Shown: in pieces, positions 31,649 to 40,847 of the stretch
How positions within the stretch are numbered: position 1 is the stretch's first letter
Layout: each line of letters starts with the position of its first letter
Assembly (NCBI RefSeq): GCF_030845195.1
Contig: NZ_CP132543.1
Location: 1,629,501-1,693,500, forward strand
Length of the DNA stretch: 64,000 nucleotides
From: Sanyastnella coralliicola
Lineage (GTDB): Bacteria; Bacteroidota; Bacteroidia; Flavobacteriales_D; Sanyastnellaceae
Reading direction: 5' to 3'
Position numbers and translations under genes: made by a program
Notes under the pieces: model-generated
The model's input: only the letters and a program-made list of their open reading frames with translations
What the model was told of the DNA's origin: nothing
Databases searched by the model: none

Positions 31649-32905
31649 ATGACCCAAATCAAAACTTTACTTCTAACGGGAGCTTTATGTTTCCTTATGA
31701 TAGGGCTACATGCTCAGGACTCTCCTACCGTGCCCGAACCATACAATGGAGGGCTCAAAGTCAAGCTGAACGATTCTGGCAGCAAATACTTCCGACTTAT
31801 TACCTGGCATCAATTCCAACTTCTAGCCAGTGATGAATTCGACGAAAACTTCGACGTTTCAGCACAATTGCGACGATCACGCATGCTGATGTTTGCCCAA
31901 CTCAGTGATCGTTTTCTAGTCTTGACTCATTTCGGACTGAACAATCTGACAAGCGCGGGATTGCACCCCACTGGGCAATCGTCGCAAGCACAGCTTTTCA
32001 TGCATGACGCTTGGGTTGAATACAAACTAGCAAACAATGTTTACATGGGCGGCGGACTCCATTATTGGAATGGAATTAGTCGACTTAACAATCAGAGCAC
32101 ACTCAATATGATGCCCCTTGACAACCCGAGGTTCGCTTGGGCTACCATTGGAACATCAGATCAGTTCGCACGCCACATCGGCCTTTACGTTAAAGGAACA
32201 GTAAAGAATAAATTGAACTATCGTTTTGCGTGGAATCAGCCCATGACAAACAGCATCGACTTAGGTGATGAACTTACTCCAGACGCTGCAAGCTATCAAG
32301 GAGCTTTCTACGAAGGACATAAAGACGCAGGGCACGCCTTCTCGGGATATGTGAACTACGAAGTGTTCGATTCAGAATCTACCAAACTCCCCTATTTCGT
32401 TGGCACCTATTTAGGAGCGAAGAAAGTTCTGAGCGTAGGTGGTGGATTCTTCTATCACCCTAAGGGATCTGTCTCGTTGAATTCAGAGTCAACTGAAATC
32501 ATCTCACATGATGTCCTACTGTTCTCAGCAGACGTATTCTACGATGCCCCTCTAGGAGATAATGGATCAGCCATCTCTGCTTACGCAGGATATTTCAACT
32601 ATGATTTTGGGCCGAATTACGCTCTAGGCGGAACCAGCGTAGATATCAACACAAGTAACACCATCTACACCCAGATTGGCTACTTGCTACCGAAGTTTTC
32701 GGAAAAAATGAGAGTTCAGCCCTATGTAACAGCATCCACAAGAGATGCGGACGCATTTGGGGACAACTTGATTCAGGATGTAAACCTCGGCGCCAACTTC
32801 TTTATCAATGGACACAACGCGAAATACACAATCCAATACGGGTATCGTCAAGTAGGAACGGCTCCAACTGACGGAATCACCGTTCAAGCCCACATTTTCC
32901 TCTAA
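31649..32905 (+). CDS. Outer-membrane porin-like protein
   Basis: 418 residues from the ATG at 31649 (MTQIKTLLLTGALCFLMIGL, cleavage near HAQ). A longer TTG-started reading (from 31598) would bury the signal peptide. The mature chain has the alternating pattern of a 16-strand-type barrel, with features of the phosphate-selective porin O/P family (KVKLNDSGSKYFRLITWHQF, AQLRRSRMLMFAQLSDRFLV) and a C-terminal strand ending in aromatic/hydrophobic residues (ITVQAHIFL). Its position directly before the symporter genes suggests it admits acetate or a related short acid through the outer membrane. Substrate choice is inferred from context only. Confidence 0.82.
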   Translation: MTQIKTLLLTGALCFLMIGLHAQDSPTVPEPYNGGLKVKLNDSGSKYFRLITWHQFQLLASDEFDENFDVSAQLRRSRMLMFAQLSDRFLVLTHFGLNNLTSAGLHPTGQSSQAQLFMHDAWVEYKLANNVYMGGGLHYWNGISRLNNQSTLNMMPLDNPRFAWATIGTSDQFARHIGLYVKGTVKNKLNYRFAWNQPMTNSIDLGDELTPDAASYQGAFYEGHKDAGHAFSGYVNYEVFDSESTKLPYFVGTYLGAKKVLSVGGGFFYHPKGSVSLNSESTEIISHDVLLFSADVFYDAPLGDNGSAISAYAGYFNYDFGPNYALGGTSVDINTSNTIYTQIGYLLPKFSEKMRVQPYVTASTRDADAFGDNLIQDVNLGANFFINGHNAKYTIQYGYRQVGTAPTDGITVQAHIFL

Positions 32906-32915
32906 ACCTACGATC

Positions 32916-33167
32916 ATGAATGAAAAGCATAAACAATATTGGAAGACTAATCTCCGGTTGATGGGGATTCTGCTAGTCATCTGGTTCATCGTGTCATATG
33001 GTTGCGGCATCCTATTCCGTGACGCACTTGACAATATCAAAATCGGAGGTTTCGGTCTTGGGTTTTGGTTCGCACAACAAGGAAGCATCTATGTCTTCGT
33101 TGTGCTCATCTTCTACTACGTAAAACGAATGAACAAAATCGACCACCAGTTCGGTGTCGACGAATAA
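32916..33167 (+). CDS. DUF4212 small subunit of a sodium:substrate symporter
   Basis: 83 residues with two membrane helices (LMGILLVIWFIVSYGCGILF and FWFAQQGSIYVFVVLIFYYV). The N-terminal EKHKQYWKTNLRL and the central GFGLGFWFAQQGSIYVFV are hallmarks of DUF4212, found next to SSS-family transporters as a probable small subunit. It lies 10 bp after the porin and 17 bp before the symporter gene, so it is translated from the same mRNA. Its exact role is not known. Confidence 0.9.
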   Translation: MNEKHKQYWKTNLRLMGILLVIWFIVSYGCGILFRDALDNIKIGGFGLGFWFAQQGSIYVFVVLIFYYVKRMNKIDHQFGVDE

Positions 33168-33184
33168 CCCTTAATCGAACGAAC

Positions 33185-34924
33185 ATGGATATTCAAGTTT
33201 GGACCTTTATCATCGTCGGCATCACCTTCGCGATTTACATTGGAATAGCGATTTGGTCTAGAGCTGGCTCTACAAAAGAATTCTACGTTGCAGGAGGAGG
33301 TGTTCCCCCTCTTGCTAACGGATTAGCTACTGCAGCTGATTGGATGTCAGCCGCATCTTTCCTTGGAATGGCCGGGCTTATCTCATTTATGGGATATGAC
33401 GGATCTGTTTTTCTCATGGGATGGACTGGAGGTTACGTTCTCCTTGCACTCTTACTGGCACCATACCTCAGAAAATTTGGGAAATTTACAGTACCTGATT
33501 TTATCGGTGACAGATACTATTCAAACGTCGCAAGAACAGTAGCCATTCTTGCAGCTCTTTTCGTATCCTTCACTTACGTAGCAGGACAAATGCGAGGAGT
33601 TGGAGTCGTATTCGCTCGATTCTTGGAAGTAGATGTTGATACTGGAGTATACATCGGTATGGCCATTGTATTCATCTACGCTACGCTAGGTGGAATGAAA
33701 GGTATTACATACACCCAAGTAGCTCAATACTGCATATTGATTTTTGCCTTCATGGTGCCTGCATTCTTTATTTCGATGCAGTTGACTGGAAACCCACTTC
33801 CTCAGATTGGAATGGGCGGAAAAGGTGAAGACGGAATGTACCTATTGGACAAAATAAATCAGCTTCACACAGACCTAGGTTTCAAAGAATACACTGCTAG
33901 CTCAAAGAGCATGACGGATGTACTGTTTATCACCGCAGCATTAATGGTAGGTACAGCAGGACTACCTCACGTGATTGTTCGATTCTTCACGGTTCCTAAA
34001 GTTCGAGATGCGAGAAAGTCTGCTGGGTGGGCTTTATTATTCATTGCCATCCTCTACACTACAGCTCCTGCTATAGCTGTGTTCGCTAAAACGAATCTCC
34101 TTTCAACGGTAAACAACAAACCAGCTGAAGAACTCCCTGCTTGGGTAGGAAATTGGCAAGAAACCGGACTTCTTTCTTGGGAAGACCACAACGAAGATGG
34201 AGTGGTTCAGTACTACAACGACAAGAACCCGGAATACGTTGCAAACGTCGCTGATCCAGCTGGTTTAAAAGGAAATGAGTTGACGATTGATCGTGACATC
34301 ATGGTGCTTGCAAACCCTGAAATCGCAGGGCTCCCCAATTGGGTTATTGCACTAGTTGCTGCCGGAGGATTAGCAGCTGCGCTTTCGACTGCAGCTGGTC
34401 TACTATTGGTCATTTCGACTTCAGTTTCTCACGATTTGATCAAGAAACAAATTGCGCCAAACATCAGTGACAAAGGCGAGTTGTTATGGGCCCGCGTAGC
34501 TGCGGTAGCTGCGGTTGTGGTTGCCGGATATTTTGGAATTAACCCACCAGGATTCGTCGCCTCGGTAGTAGCACTGGCCTTTGGCTTAGCTGCCGCAAGT
34601 TTCTTCCCTGCTATTATTTTGGGAATCTTCAACAAGCGAATGAACAAAGAAGGTGCTATCGCTGGAATGGTCGGTGGTTTGCTCATCACCTGTTATTACA
34701 TCGCTCGATTCAAGCTGCATTGGATTGGTGATCCTGAAACTTCAGGAGCCGACCACTGGTGGTTTGGTATTTCACCTGAAGGATTCGGTACCATTGGTAT
34801 GTTTGTGAACTTCGCCATCGCACTGACGGTCAGCAGATTCACCCCTGCCCCTCCTCAACAAGTTCAGGATATGGTGGAAGATATCCGTATCCCAAAAGGA
34901 GCCGGTGCTGCACAGGAACATTGA
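33185..34924 (+). CDS. actP: Sodium:solute symporter, ActP-type acetate permease
   Basis: 579 residues from the ATG at 33185. An open frame extends 120 bp upstream, but that overlaps DUF4212. SSS/SLC5 fold with about 13 helices. The motif STKEFYVAGGGVPPLANGLATAADWMS is highly typical of the acetate symporter branch, and it carries AALSTAAGLLLVISTSVSHD in the sodium-site helix. A soluble insert (~residues 315-380, GNWQETGLLSWEDHN) is also usual in the DUF4212-linked type. It should import acetate or another short monocarboxylate with sodium. The acs gene four genes downstream supports acetate. A long hairpin follows its stop. Confidence 0.88.
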   Translation: MDIQVWTFIIVGITFAIYIGIAIWSRAGSTKEFYVAGGGVPPLANGLATAADWMSAASFLGMAGLISFMGYDGSVFLMGWTGGYVLLALLLAPYLRKFGKFTVPDFIGDRYYSNVARTVAILAALFVSFTYVAGQMRGVGVVFARFLEVDVDTGVYIGMAIVFIYATLGGMKGITYTQVAQYCILIFAFMVPAFFISMQLTGNPLPQIGMGGKGEDGMYLLDKINQLHTDLGFKEYTASSKSMTDVLFITAALMVGTAGLPHVIVRFFTVPKVRDARKSAGWALLFIAILYTTAPAIAVFAKTNLLSTVNNKPAEELPAWVGNWQETGLLSWEDHNEDGVVQYYNDKNPEYVANVADPAGLKGNELTIDRDIMVLANPEIAGLPNWVIALVAAGGLAAALSTAAGLLLVISTSVSHDLIKKQIAPNISDKGELLWARVAAVAAVVVAGYFGINPPGFVASVVALAFGLAAASFFPAIILGIFNKRMNKEGAIAGMVGGLLITCYYIARFKLHWIGDPETSGADHWWFGISPEGFGTIGMFVNFAIALTVSRFTPAPPQQVQDMVEDIRIPKGAGAAQEH

Positions 34925-34932
34925 TATATCTC

Positions 34933-34965
34933 AAGAAGGGGGAAGCCATTTGGTTCCCCCTTCTT
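34933..34965 (+). terminator. Long perfect hairpin after actP, possible attenuator
   Basis: AAGAAGGGGGAAxCC pairs with GGxTTCCCCCTTCTT around a 4-5-base loop. No clean T-run follows, so partial termination or mRNA protection between the transporter and the sensor genes is more likely than a full stop. Confidence 0.6.
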
Positions 34966-34980
34966 CACTATTTTAAGACG

Positions 34981-35163
34981 ATGAAACTCGGAAAGTCATT
35001 TCTCTTCTTTATCCTGTTGATTCTAGTTGTTGGATTAGGGTATCCAGTGTTGTCACTATTCAGTAGCGCTGTTGCTCTCCTCGCATTCATTTTGACTTTG
35101 TGGATTCTACTCGTCGTTACTATGTGGTTATGGAGTTCTAAAACAAAGGAACAAGACCATTGA
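34981..35163 (+). CDS. Small two-helix membrane protein (60 aa)
   Basis: Starts MKLGKSFLFFILLILVVGLG and has a second span (VALLAFILTLWILLVVTMWL) and a charged tail (SSKTKEQDH). It lies between actP and the symporter-kinase gene and overlaps the latter by four bases (TTGA), which implies translational coupling. Short proteins of this kind are seen next to CbrA/CrbS-type kinases; a role in assembly or stability of the kinase is a plausible guess. It carries no family motif that I recognise. Confidence 0.72.
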   Translation: MKLGKSFLFFILLILVVGLGYPVLSLFSSAVALLAFILTLWILLVVTMWLWSSKTKEQDH

Positions 35164-37850
35164 GCACCCTCCTTCTCATATTAATTGCACTCTTGTATTT
35201 AGGAGGATTATTCTTTGTTGCTCAACGAGCAGAGAATAAAAAGCTTCCTAAACTGCTTCATCGCCCCGGAGTTATTTATGCTCTTTCCCTAGGCGTATAT
35301 TGCACTGCGTGGACTTTTTATGGATCCATCGGTCGAGCAGCAGACCACGGCATTGACTTCTTGACAATTTACATTGGCCCAATTCTAATGATGCCGCTGT
35401 GGTGGATTGTAACCAGAAAAGTGATTCGCATAGTCAACTACCAACACATCGCGTCTTTAGCAGATTTCCTCGCTGCGCGATACGGCAAAGATCAGCGTAT
35501 TGGAAGCATCGTAGCTTCAATTTGCCTATTAGCAATTACACCCTATATCGCTCTTCAAATCAAAGCAATTTCAGACACCATTGTCTTAAGTAGTGGTTCT
35601 CAATCTTTGGTAGAAGGTTTCGATGCAGGGCTTATTACCGCCGTCTTTTTATGTCTGTTCACTATTCTCTACGGAGCGCGTTTCGTTGGACAACATCAAA
35701 AACGCAAAGGAATGGTCACGGTTGTGGCGTTAGAATCTGTCATTAAGCTAGTGGCGTTTCTCATCGCTGGCATCGTTATCCTGGTTTCAATGAAGCCTGA
35801 TTTAACGACCCTTTGCTCTCAATCTGAAGTCATAAAGAATTTCACTTTTGAGCAAGGAACTGGCATGGGGAATTGGATCATTCTAACCGTCATTTCGGGT
35901 TTTGCAATGATTCTGCTCCCAAGACAGTTTCAAGTAGGGGTTGTAGAAGTAAAGAAGGAAGAACATCTAAAGACAGCCATGTGGATGTTCCCTTTATACC
36001 TGCTCTTGATTAACATTCTAGTGATTCCCATTGCATTGCTGGGGAATAGTATCATCGCCGATTCTCCTTCTGACTACTACATGTTATCTCTAGCCGCCAT
36101 TAGCGGCAATGACTTCCTCATGCCATTAATATATCTGGGAGGTTTCTCCGCTGCGACGTCAATGATCATTGTAAGTAGTATCGCTCTTGGAGGTATGGTT
36201 TCAACGAATCTGGTGATCCCTGCCATTATTCAAAAAGACGCTCCTGAAGATTATTCAAAACGAATACTCAATTCAAAAAGACTGAGCATTCTTCTGGTAT
36301 TCGTACTTGCGTACACATACCAACACTATTTGTCAGAGCGAACAGCCCTAGTGTCGGTTGGTATGACTTCCTTCATTGGTATCGCACAATTAGCCCCGGC
36401 GTTCATAGGAGCGATTTATTGGCGAAACGGAACTAAAACAGGCGCCATTAGTGGACTATTGGTTGGATTCATCACTTGGAGTGCCTTACTGATTATCCCC
36501 GGTTTGATCATTGATCCTGAGCTAGCCACCACTGGAGAAGCCACTCTATTTGGTCAGTGGATCTTTGATGCGATAGGTCTCGATCGAATTCCAGGAACAG
36601 CCCTCATTAGTATTACCGCGAATGCCTTGACATTTGTAGGGGTTTCATTGCTGACAACTCAATCTCAAACAGAGGTGAATCAGGCCAACATCTTTTCGAA
36701 TATTATGAAGATCGAGAAGTCAAAGTTTGATAGTACAGGGATATGGGCAACAAGCGCCTCTTTTCCGGATCTTAAGTCTTTGTTGATTCAGTTCCTTGGA
36801 GATCGTAGAACGGAAGAGGTATTGGACCGTTATGCTCGTATAAATGACATTGACTTCTCGAAGCAAGACAAGGCTGACCCTAGAGTCATTTCATATGCTG
36901 AACGCCTCTTAACCGGAGCTATTGGCCCTGCATCAGCACGAATCATGATCTCTCATGTCACTCAGAATGAGGAAATTAGCATCGAAGAAATCGTTGATAT
37001 TTTGACCGAGTCTAGGCAGGTTCACCGTCTGAACAGAAAACTCCAGCAACAACAAGACGCCTTAATTAAAGCAGGAGATCAACTCAAATCTGCGAATCGA
37101 CAATTGCAAGAGTATGCTGAGCTCAAGAATGAATTCTTGTATACGGTAACTCATGAGCTTCGCACTCCCCTCACTGCTATCCGTTCTCAAGCTGAAATGC
37201 TCGCAGAAGAAGAGATCCCAGAAGAAGACCAGCAGCGCTTTTTAGAGAATATCGTCTCAGACTGTGAGCGACTCACACAGCTGATCACCAACGTATTAGA
37301 CTTAGAACGTTATGAGTCAGGCAACTTCCAAACGGACTTTGAGACGATTGAAATTTCCAAAATAATCGACGATGCGGTTCGTAGTATGCTTTCGCTAGCG
37401 CGGAATAGGAATCTCGAAATAAACTATTGGTCTCATACCCTTCCTAAGATAAAAGGAGACGAAGGCCGTTTAATTCAAGTCCTGATTAACCTGATCTCTA
37501 ACGCGATAAAATTCTCTTCAACAGATAGTGCTGCCGTAGCCATAGAAACAGAATTACATAATGGCTACATACATATTGATGTATGTAATAACGGTGGAGG
37601 CATTGCTGCAGACGAACGTGATCTTATCTTCGAAAAATTCTATCAATCGAAACACCAGACGAGGAGAAAAAAAGCAGGAAGCGGATTAGGTCTTGCCATA
37701 TGTAAGAATATAATCTCTGTGCATAATGGAACCATCGAGGTAAGCGAACATGATGACTATAATACTTGCATACGAGTTAAACTTCCTGTCAAGAACGAAT
37801 TGAAAACCCCTGAGAAACTAGATTATGAAACGCATTTTGATAGTGGATGA
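35160..37850 (+). CDS. SLC5 symporter-histidine kinase fusion (CrbS/CbrA-like sensor)
   Basis: 896 residues with a TTG start that overlaps the preceding stop (TTGA). Residues ~1-500 are a complete SSS/SLC5 transporter-like membrane domain (YCTAWTFYGSIGRAADHGID). Residues ~520-600 fit the STAC linker (LIQFLGDRRTEEVLDRYA; AERLLTGAIGPASARIMI). A coiled coil follows, then HisKA with the phospho-acceptor His in TVTHELRTPLTAI (~residue 665), the N box NLISNAIKFSS and the G box GSGLGLAICKNI. No PAS domain is obvious. In Vibrio and Pseudomonas such sensors control acetate or nutrient genes including acs. It overlaps the response regulator gene by 26 bp. An exact 13-bp word at 37393-37405 is read in a second frame (S-L-A-R-N). 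Confidence 0.9.
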   Translation: MSTLLLILIALLYLGGLFFVAQRAENKKLPKLLHRPGVIYALSLGVYCTAWTFYGSIGRAADHGIDFLTIYIGPILMMPLWWIVTRKVIRIVNYQHIASLADFLAARYGKDQRIGSIVASICLLAITPYIALQIKAISDTIVLSSGSQSLVEGFDAGLITAVFLCLFTILYGARFVGQHQKRKGMVTVVALESVIKLVAFLIAGIVILVSMKPDLTTLCSQSEVIKNFTFEQGTGMGNWIILTVISGFAMILLPRQFQVGVVEVKKEEHLKTAMWMFPLYLLLINILVIPIALLGNSIIADSPSDYYMLSLAAISGNDFLMPLIYLGGFSAATSMIIVSSIALGGMVSTNLVIPAIIQKDAPEDYSKRILNSKRLSILLVFVLAYTYQHYLSERTALVSVGMTSFIGIAQLAPAFIGAIYWRNGTKTGAISGLLVGFITWSALLIIPGLIIDPELATTGEATLFGQWIFDAIGLDRIPGTALISITANALTFVGVSLLTTQSQTEVNQANIFSNIMKIEKSKFDSTGIWATSASFPDLKSLLIQFLGDRRTEEVLDRYARINDIDFSKQDKADPRVISYAERLLTGAIGPASARIMISHVTQNEEISIEEIVDILTESRQVHRLNRKLQQQQDALIKAGDQLKSANRQLQEYAELKNEFLYTVTHELRTPLTAIRSQAEMLAEEEIPEEDQQRFLENIVSDCERLTQLITNVLDLERYESGNFQTDFETIEISKIIDDAVRSMLSLARNRNLEINYWSHTLPKIKGDEGRLIQVLINLISNAIKFSSTDSAAVAIETELHNGYIHIDVCNNGGGIAADERDLIFEKFYQSKHQTRRKKAGSGLGLAICKNIISVHNGTIEVSEHDDYNTCIRVKLPVKNELKTPEKLDYETHFDSG
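37393..37405 (+). repeat. 13-bp word, exact copy in a second reading frame
   Basis: In the symporter-kinase gene, preceded by TTT and read S-L-A-R-N, so the peptide differs from the usual A-S-A-E. Confidence 0.92.
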
Positions 37851-38187
37851 TGAACCAAACATCGTCATGTCTCTAGAATACTACTTCCGTAAAAAGGGGT
37901 TTGATGTATTCATTGCTCGTAACGGAACGGAGGCCTTGGATGCTGTTGATCAGCATCAACCAGAACTCGTAATTCTTGACATTATGATGCCAGACATTGA
38001 TGGATATGAAGTGTGCGAAAGAATCAAATCCAACGAGACGAGCAAAAACACCAAGATCATATTCCTTTCTGCTAAAAGCCGGAAAGAAGATATCGAGAAG
38101 GGATACGCTTCTGGAGCAAACCTATACATGCAAAAACCCTTCAAAAACAAAGAACTATACACAGAAGTCACCCAACTTCTAGAATAA
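37825..38187 (+). CDS. Single-domain response regulator
   Basis: 120 residues, essentially only a receiver domain. The acidic pocket is DDEP (8-10), the phospho-acceptor D52 lies in LVILDIMMPD, the Ser switch is in IFLSAKS, and the Lys is in MQKPF. There is no DNA-binding or enzymatic output domain, unlike CrbR of Vibrio, which has a LuxR-type HTH. It overlaps the kinase gene by 26 bp and lies 9 bp before acs. The output must pass through another protein; the zinc-ribbon/HTH protein at the head of this locus is a candidate (inference). Confidence 0.92.
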   Translation: MKRILIVDDEPNIVMSLEYYFRKKGFDVFIARNGTEALDAVDQHQPELVILDIMMPDIDGYEVCERIKSNETSKNTKIIFLSAKSRKEDIEKGYASGANLYMQKPFKNKELYTEVTQLLE

Positions 38188-38196
38188 AATATTCCC

Positions 38197-40122
38197 ATGG
38201 AAACTTTAGAACAAACAACCATGAATACGCCATATCAAATCACCTCTTTCGACGACTATAAACGTTCATACCAACAAAGTGTAGACGACCCTGAAACGTT
38301 CTGGGCAAACATTGCAATGAACTTTAAATGGTCTCGTCCTTGGAAGAAGGTTCTAGACTATAACTTCAGAGAGCCAAGTATCAAATGGTTCGATGGGGCT
38401 CAAACGAATATCACCATCAATTGTCTCGACAGACATCTACGGGAGCGCGGAAACAAACTCGCCGTTATATGGGAGCCAAATGATCCTAAGGAGCGATTCA
38501 TTCGATTGACCTACAGAGAATTATACGAACGTGTTTGTCAGTACGCTAACATATTGAAGAAGCACGGAGCCAAGAAGGGAGATCGTATCGCGATCTATAT
38601 GCCCATGGTACCAGAATTGGCGATCGCTGCGTTAGCATGTGCGCGAATTGGGGCTATTCACTCTGTGGTATTCGCAGGGTTTTCAGCTCAGGCACTTGCC
38701 GACAGAATAAACGACGCTGAAGCAAAGATGGTCTTGACTGCAGATGGTCTATACCGTGGAGCAAAGGAGATCCCGGTAAAACGCGTGGTAGACGAAGCTC
38801 TAGAGTCCTGCCCTAGCGTTCAAAAAGTCATCGTTACAGAGAGAACAAAATGGGCTGTGAATATGAAAGAAGGCCGGGACGTCTGGCTTCATGAAGAGCT
38901 CCCAACGGTAGATAAAGAATGTCCCGCAGAGCCTATGGATGCGGAAGATATGCTATTCATTCTCTACACAAGTGGATCTACAGGGAAGCCAAAAGGCGTG
39001 GTTCATACTGTGGGAGGCTACATGGTTTACGCAGGCTACACATTTAAGAACGTATTCCAATTAAATGAATCTGATGTTTATTGGTGTACAGCTGATATCG
39101 GCTGGATTACTGGCCACAGCTATATTATTTACGGACCACTCCTAAATGGAGCAACCACCTTGATGTTTGAAGGGGTTCCTTCTTGGCCAGACTATGGCCG
39201 ATTCTGGCAGGTATGTGATAAATATGGTGTGACTCAATTCTATACAGCTCCTACGGCAATTAGAGCGTTAATGGCGGCTGGTGATGATCATGTTTTGAGT
39301 TACTCTCTTGATTCACTCAAGGTACTAGGATCTGTGGGAGAACCAATTAATGAAGAGGCATGGCAATGGTATAATATCCACGTAGGAAAAGAGAAGTGTC
39401 CGATAGTTGACACTTGGTGGCAAACAGAAACTGGTGGAATTATGATCTCAGGACTAGGTGGTCATAGCCCTCAAAAGCCAAGTCATGCAGGATATCCTCT
39501 TCCAGGAATTCAGCCCGTATTGTTAGACTCTGATGGTAACGAAATCAAAGAGAACGAACGAGAGGGCTACCTCTGTATCAGACACCCCTGGCCTGGTATG
39601 CTTCGAACTACATACGGAGATCACGAACGATGTAAGAACGTGTATTTCTCAAATTACGAAGGCTATTACTTCACAGGCGATGGCGCACGAAGAGATGAAA
39701 ACGGTATGTACAGAATTATCGGTCGAGTTGATGACGTGATTAACGTTTCAGGACATCGTTTCGGTACCGCTGAAATCGAAAATGCCATTAATTCTAACGA
39801 TAAGGTGGCTGAATCGGCAGTCGTTGGCTATCCACATGATATAAAGGGGCAAGGAATCTATGCCTACGTTATTTGTAAAGATGCCGATGTAGACGATGAT
39901 ATCCTCAGAGCCGAAATCACAGAAAGTGTGGTTCAAGAGATCGGTAAAATTGCAAAACCAGATAAGATTCAAATAGTTCCTGGTCTTCCAAAAACGCGCA
40001 GTGGGAAAATCATGCGTCGAATTCTACGAAAAGTTGCGGAAGGAGACACCTCAAACTTAGGTGACACCTCTACCCTTCTAGATCCAGAAGTCGTGACGAT
40101 CATTAAGGAGAATGCACTCTAA
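38197..40122 (+). CDS. acs: Acetyl-CoA synthetase (acetate-CoA ligase, AMP-forming)
   Basis: 641 residues, full length for Acs. The N-terminal motif FWANIAMNFKWSRPWKKVLD is typical. The P-loop-like TSGSTGKPKG, the WWQTETGG motif, YFTGDGARRDENG and the C-terminal catalytic Lys in PKTRSGKIMRRILR are all intact; that Lys is the one controlled by reversible acetylation in other bacteria. It makes acetyl-CoA from acetate, ATP and CoA in the cytoplasm. It is the last gene of the porin-DUF4212-symporter-sensor-regulator cluster, which defines the locus as acetate scavenging. An internal ATG (MNTPYQITSF, 27 bp downstream) is an alternative start. Confidence 0.95.
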   Translation: METLEQTTMNTPYQITSFDDYKRSYQQSVDDPETFWANIAMNFKWSRPWKKVLDYNFREPSIKWFDGAQTNITINCLDRHLRERGNKLAVIWEPNDPKERFIRLTYRELYERVCQYANILKKHGAKKGDRIAIYMPMVPELAIAALACARIGAIHSVVFAGFSAQALADRINDAEAKMVLTADGLYRGAKEIPVKRVVDEALESCPSVQKVIVTERTKWAVNMKEGRDVWLHEELPTVDKECPAEPMDAEDMLFILYTSGSTGKPKGVVHTVGGYMVYAGYTFKNVFQLNESDVYWCTADIGWITGHSYIIYGPLLNGATTLMFEGVPSWPDYGRFWQVCDKYGVTQFYTAPTAIRALMAAGDDHVLSYSLDSLKVLGSVGEPINEEAWQWYNIHVGKEKCPIVDTWWQTETGGIMISGLGGHSPQKPSHAGYPLPGIQPVLLDSDGNEIKENEREGYLCIRHPWPGMLRTTYGDHERCKNVYFSNYEGYYFTGDGARRDENGMYRIIGRVDDVINVSGHRFGTAEIENAINSNDKVAESAVVGYPHDIKGQGIYAYVICKDADVDDDILRAEITESVVQEIGKIAKPDKIQIVPGLPKTRSGKIMRRILRKVAEGDTSNLGDTSTLLDPEVVTIIKENAL

Positions 40123-40142
40123 CGCATTCTGTTTTGGGCGAA

Positions 40143-40169
40143 AAGGTCGGGGGTTCCCGGCCTTTTTTT
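40143..40169. terminator. Bidirectional terminator after acs
   Basis: Imperfect stem AAGGTCGGG / CCCGGCCTT followed by a run of seven T. The minus-strand gene that converges on it stops inside the T-run. Confidence 0.82.
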
Positions 40170-40791
40170 AGACCGCCAATTTTGCAATTAGAGAGAAATA
40201 CTGTGTCCAGGGCCTTCGTTCACCAGCTGAATAAACCTGTCCGTGCCTTTCATAAATAACTTCTTCATATCCAGACTCAAACATGCTCTCAGAGCGAATT
40301 CCAATACCGAGGCCTGAATCCCACTCCTTCATCACACCGAATTGAGAAGAAAACGACACATATACGGAGGGGTAATCTGATTCTGAGAACTGTTTTTCAA
40401 GATCATACCACAGGCCTACTCTCACACCATAAACAATACTCAACCCTCGTAGTAAAGGAATTTGAACCGACGGACCAACGGCAGCACCAACTAAGACGCG
40501 ATTCTTTAGCCCGCTTTGCCTCAATGATCCCTTCAGGCCTATAAAGTGAATTCGATCTTCGAATCTTCGCTGAAACTCAACCTCTAGTGTCGATGAAGTG
40601 TAATGAACCTCTCTAGACTCTATTCTTCTGAATGGATTGAGCACACTTAAAGAACTTGACTCTCCATCAGCATAGAACTGAGATACCGAAGTGCCAAATC
40701 CAACGGAAGGTTCCATTACCCATTCAGACTGAGCTCGGCTGGTATTGGTAATAATTGCGAGTAGAAGTAAAAGAGCGAGAGTACATCTCAT
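40168..40791 (-). CDS. Predicted outer-membrane beta-barrel protein
   Basis: 207 residues. A signal peptide (RCTLALLLLLAIITNTSRAQ) is followed by amphipathic strands with aromatic girdles (VEFQRRFEDRIHFIGLKGSL; RVGLWYDLEKQF; VYVSFSSQFGVM) and a hydrophobic C-terminal strand (YFSLIAKLAV). The size fits an 8- to 10-stranded barrel of the outer-membrane-protein-beta-barrel type common in Bacteroidota. No specific family was recognised and the role is unknown. It lies downstream of an alpha/beta hydrolase gene on the same strand. Confidence 0.7.
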   Translation of the reverse strand: MRCTLALLLLLAIITNTSRAQSEWVMEPSVGFGTSVSQFYADGESSSLSVLNPFRRIESREVHYTSSTLEVEFQRRFEDRIHFIGLKGSLRQSGLKNRVLVGAAVGPSVQIPLLRGLSIVYGVRVGLWYDLEKQFSESDYPSVYVSFSSQFGVMKEWDSGLGIGIRSESMFESGYEEVIYERHGQVYSAGERRPWTQYFSLIAKLAV

Positions 40792-40847
40792 GATTTTAGT
40801 ACAGTACGAGTGGCTGACTCCCGAATAAAAAGTGACTAGAAAATCAT

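Noticed and set aside
38440-38452. CGGGAGCGCGGAA in acs as a copy
   Set aside because: Two mismatches, including positions invariant in all accepted copies.
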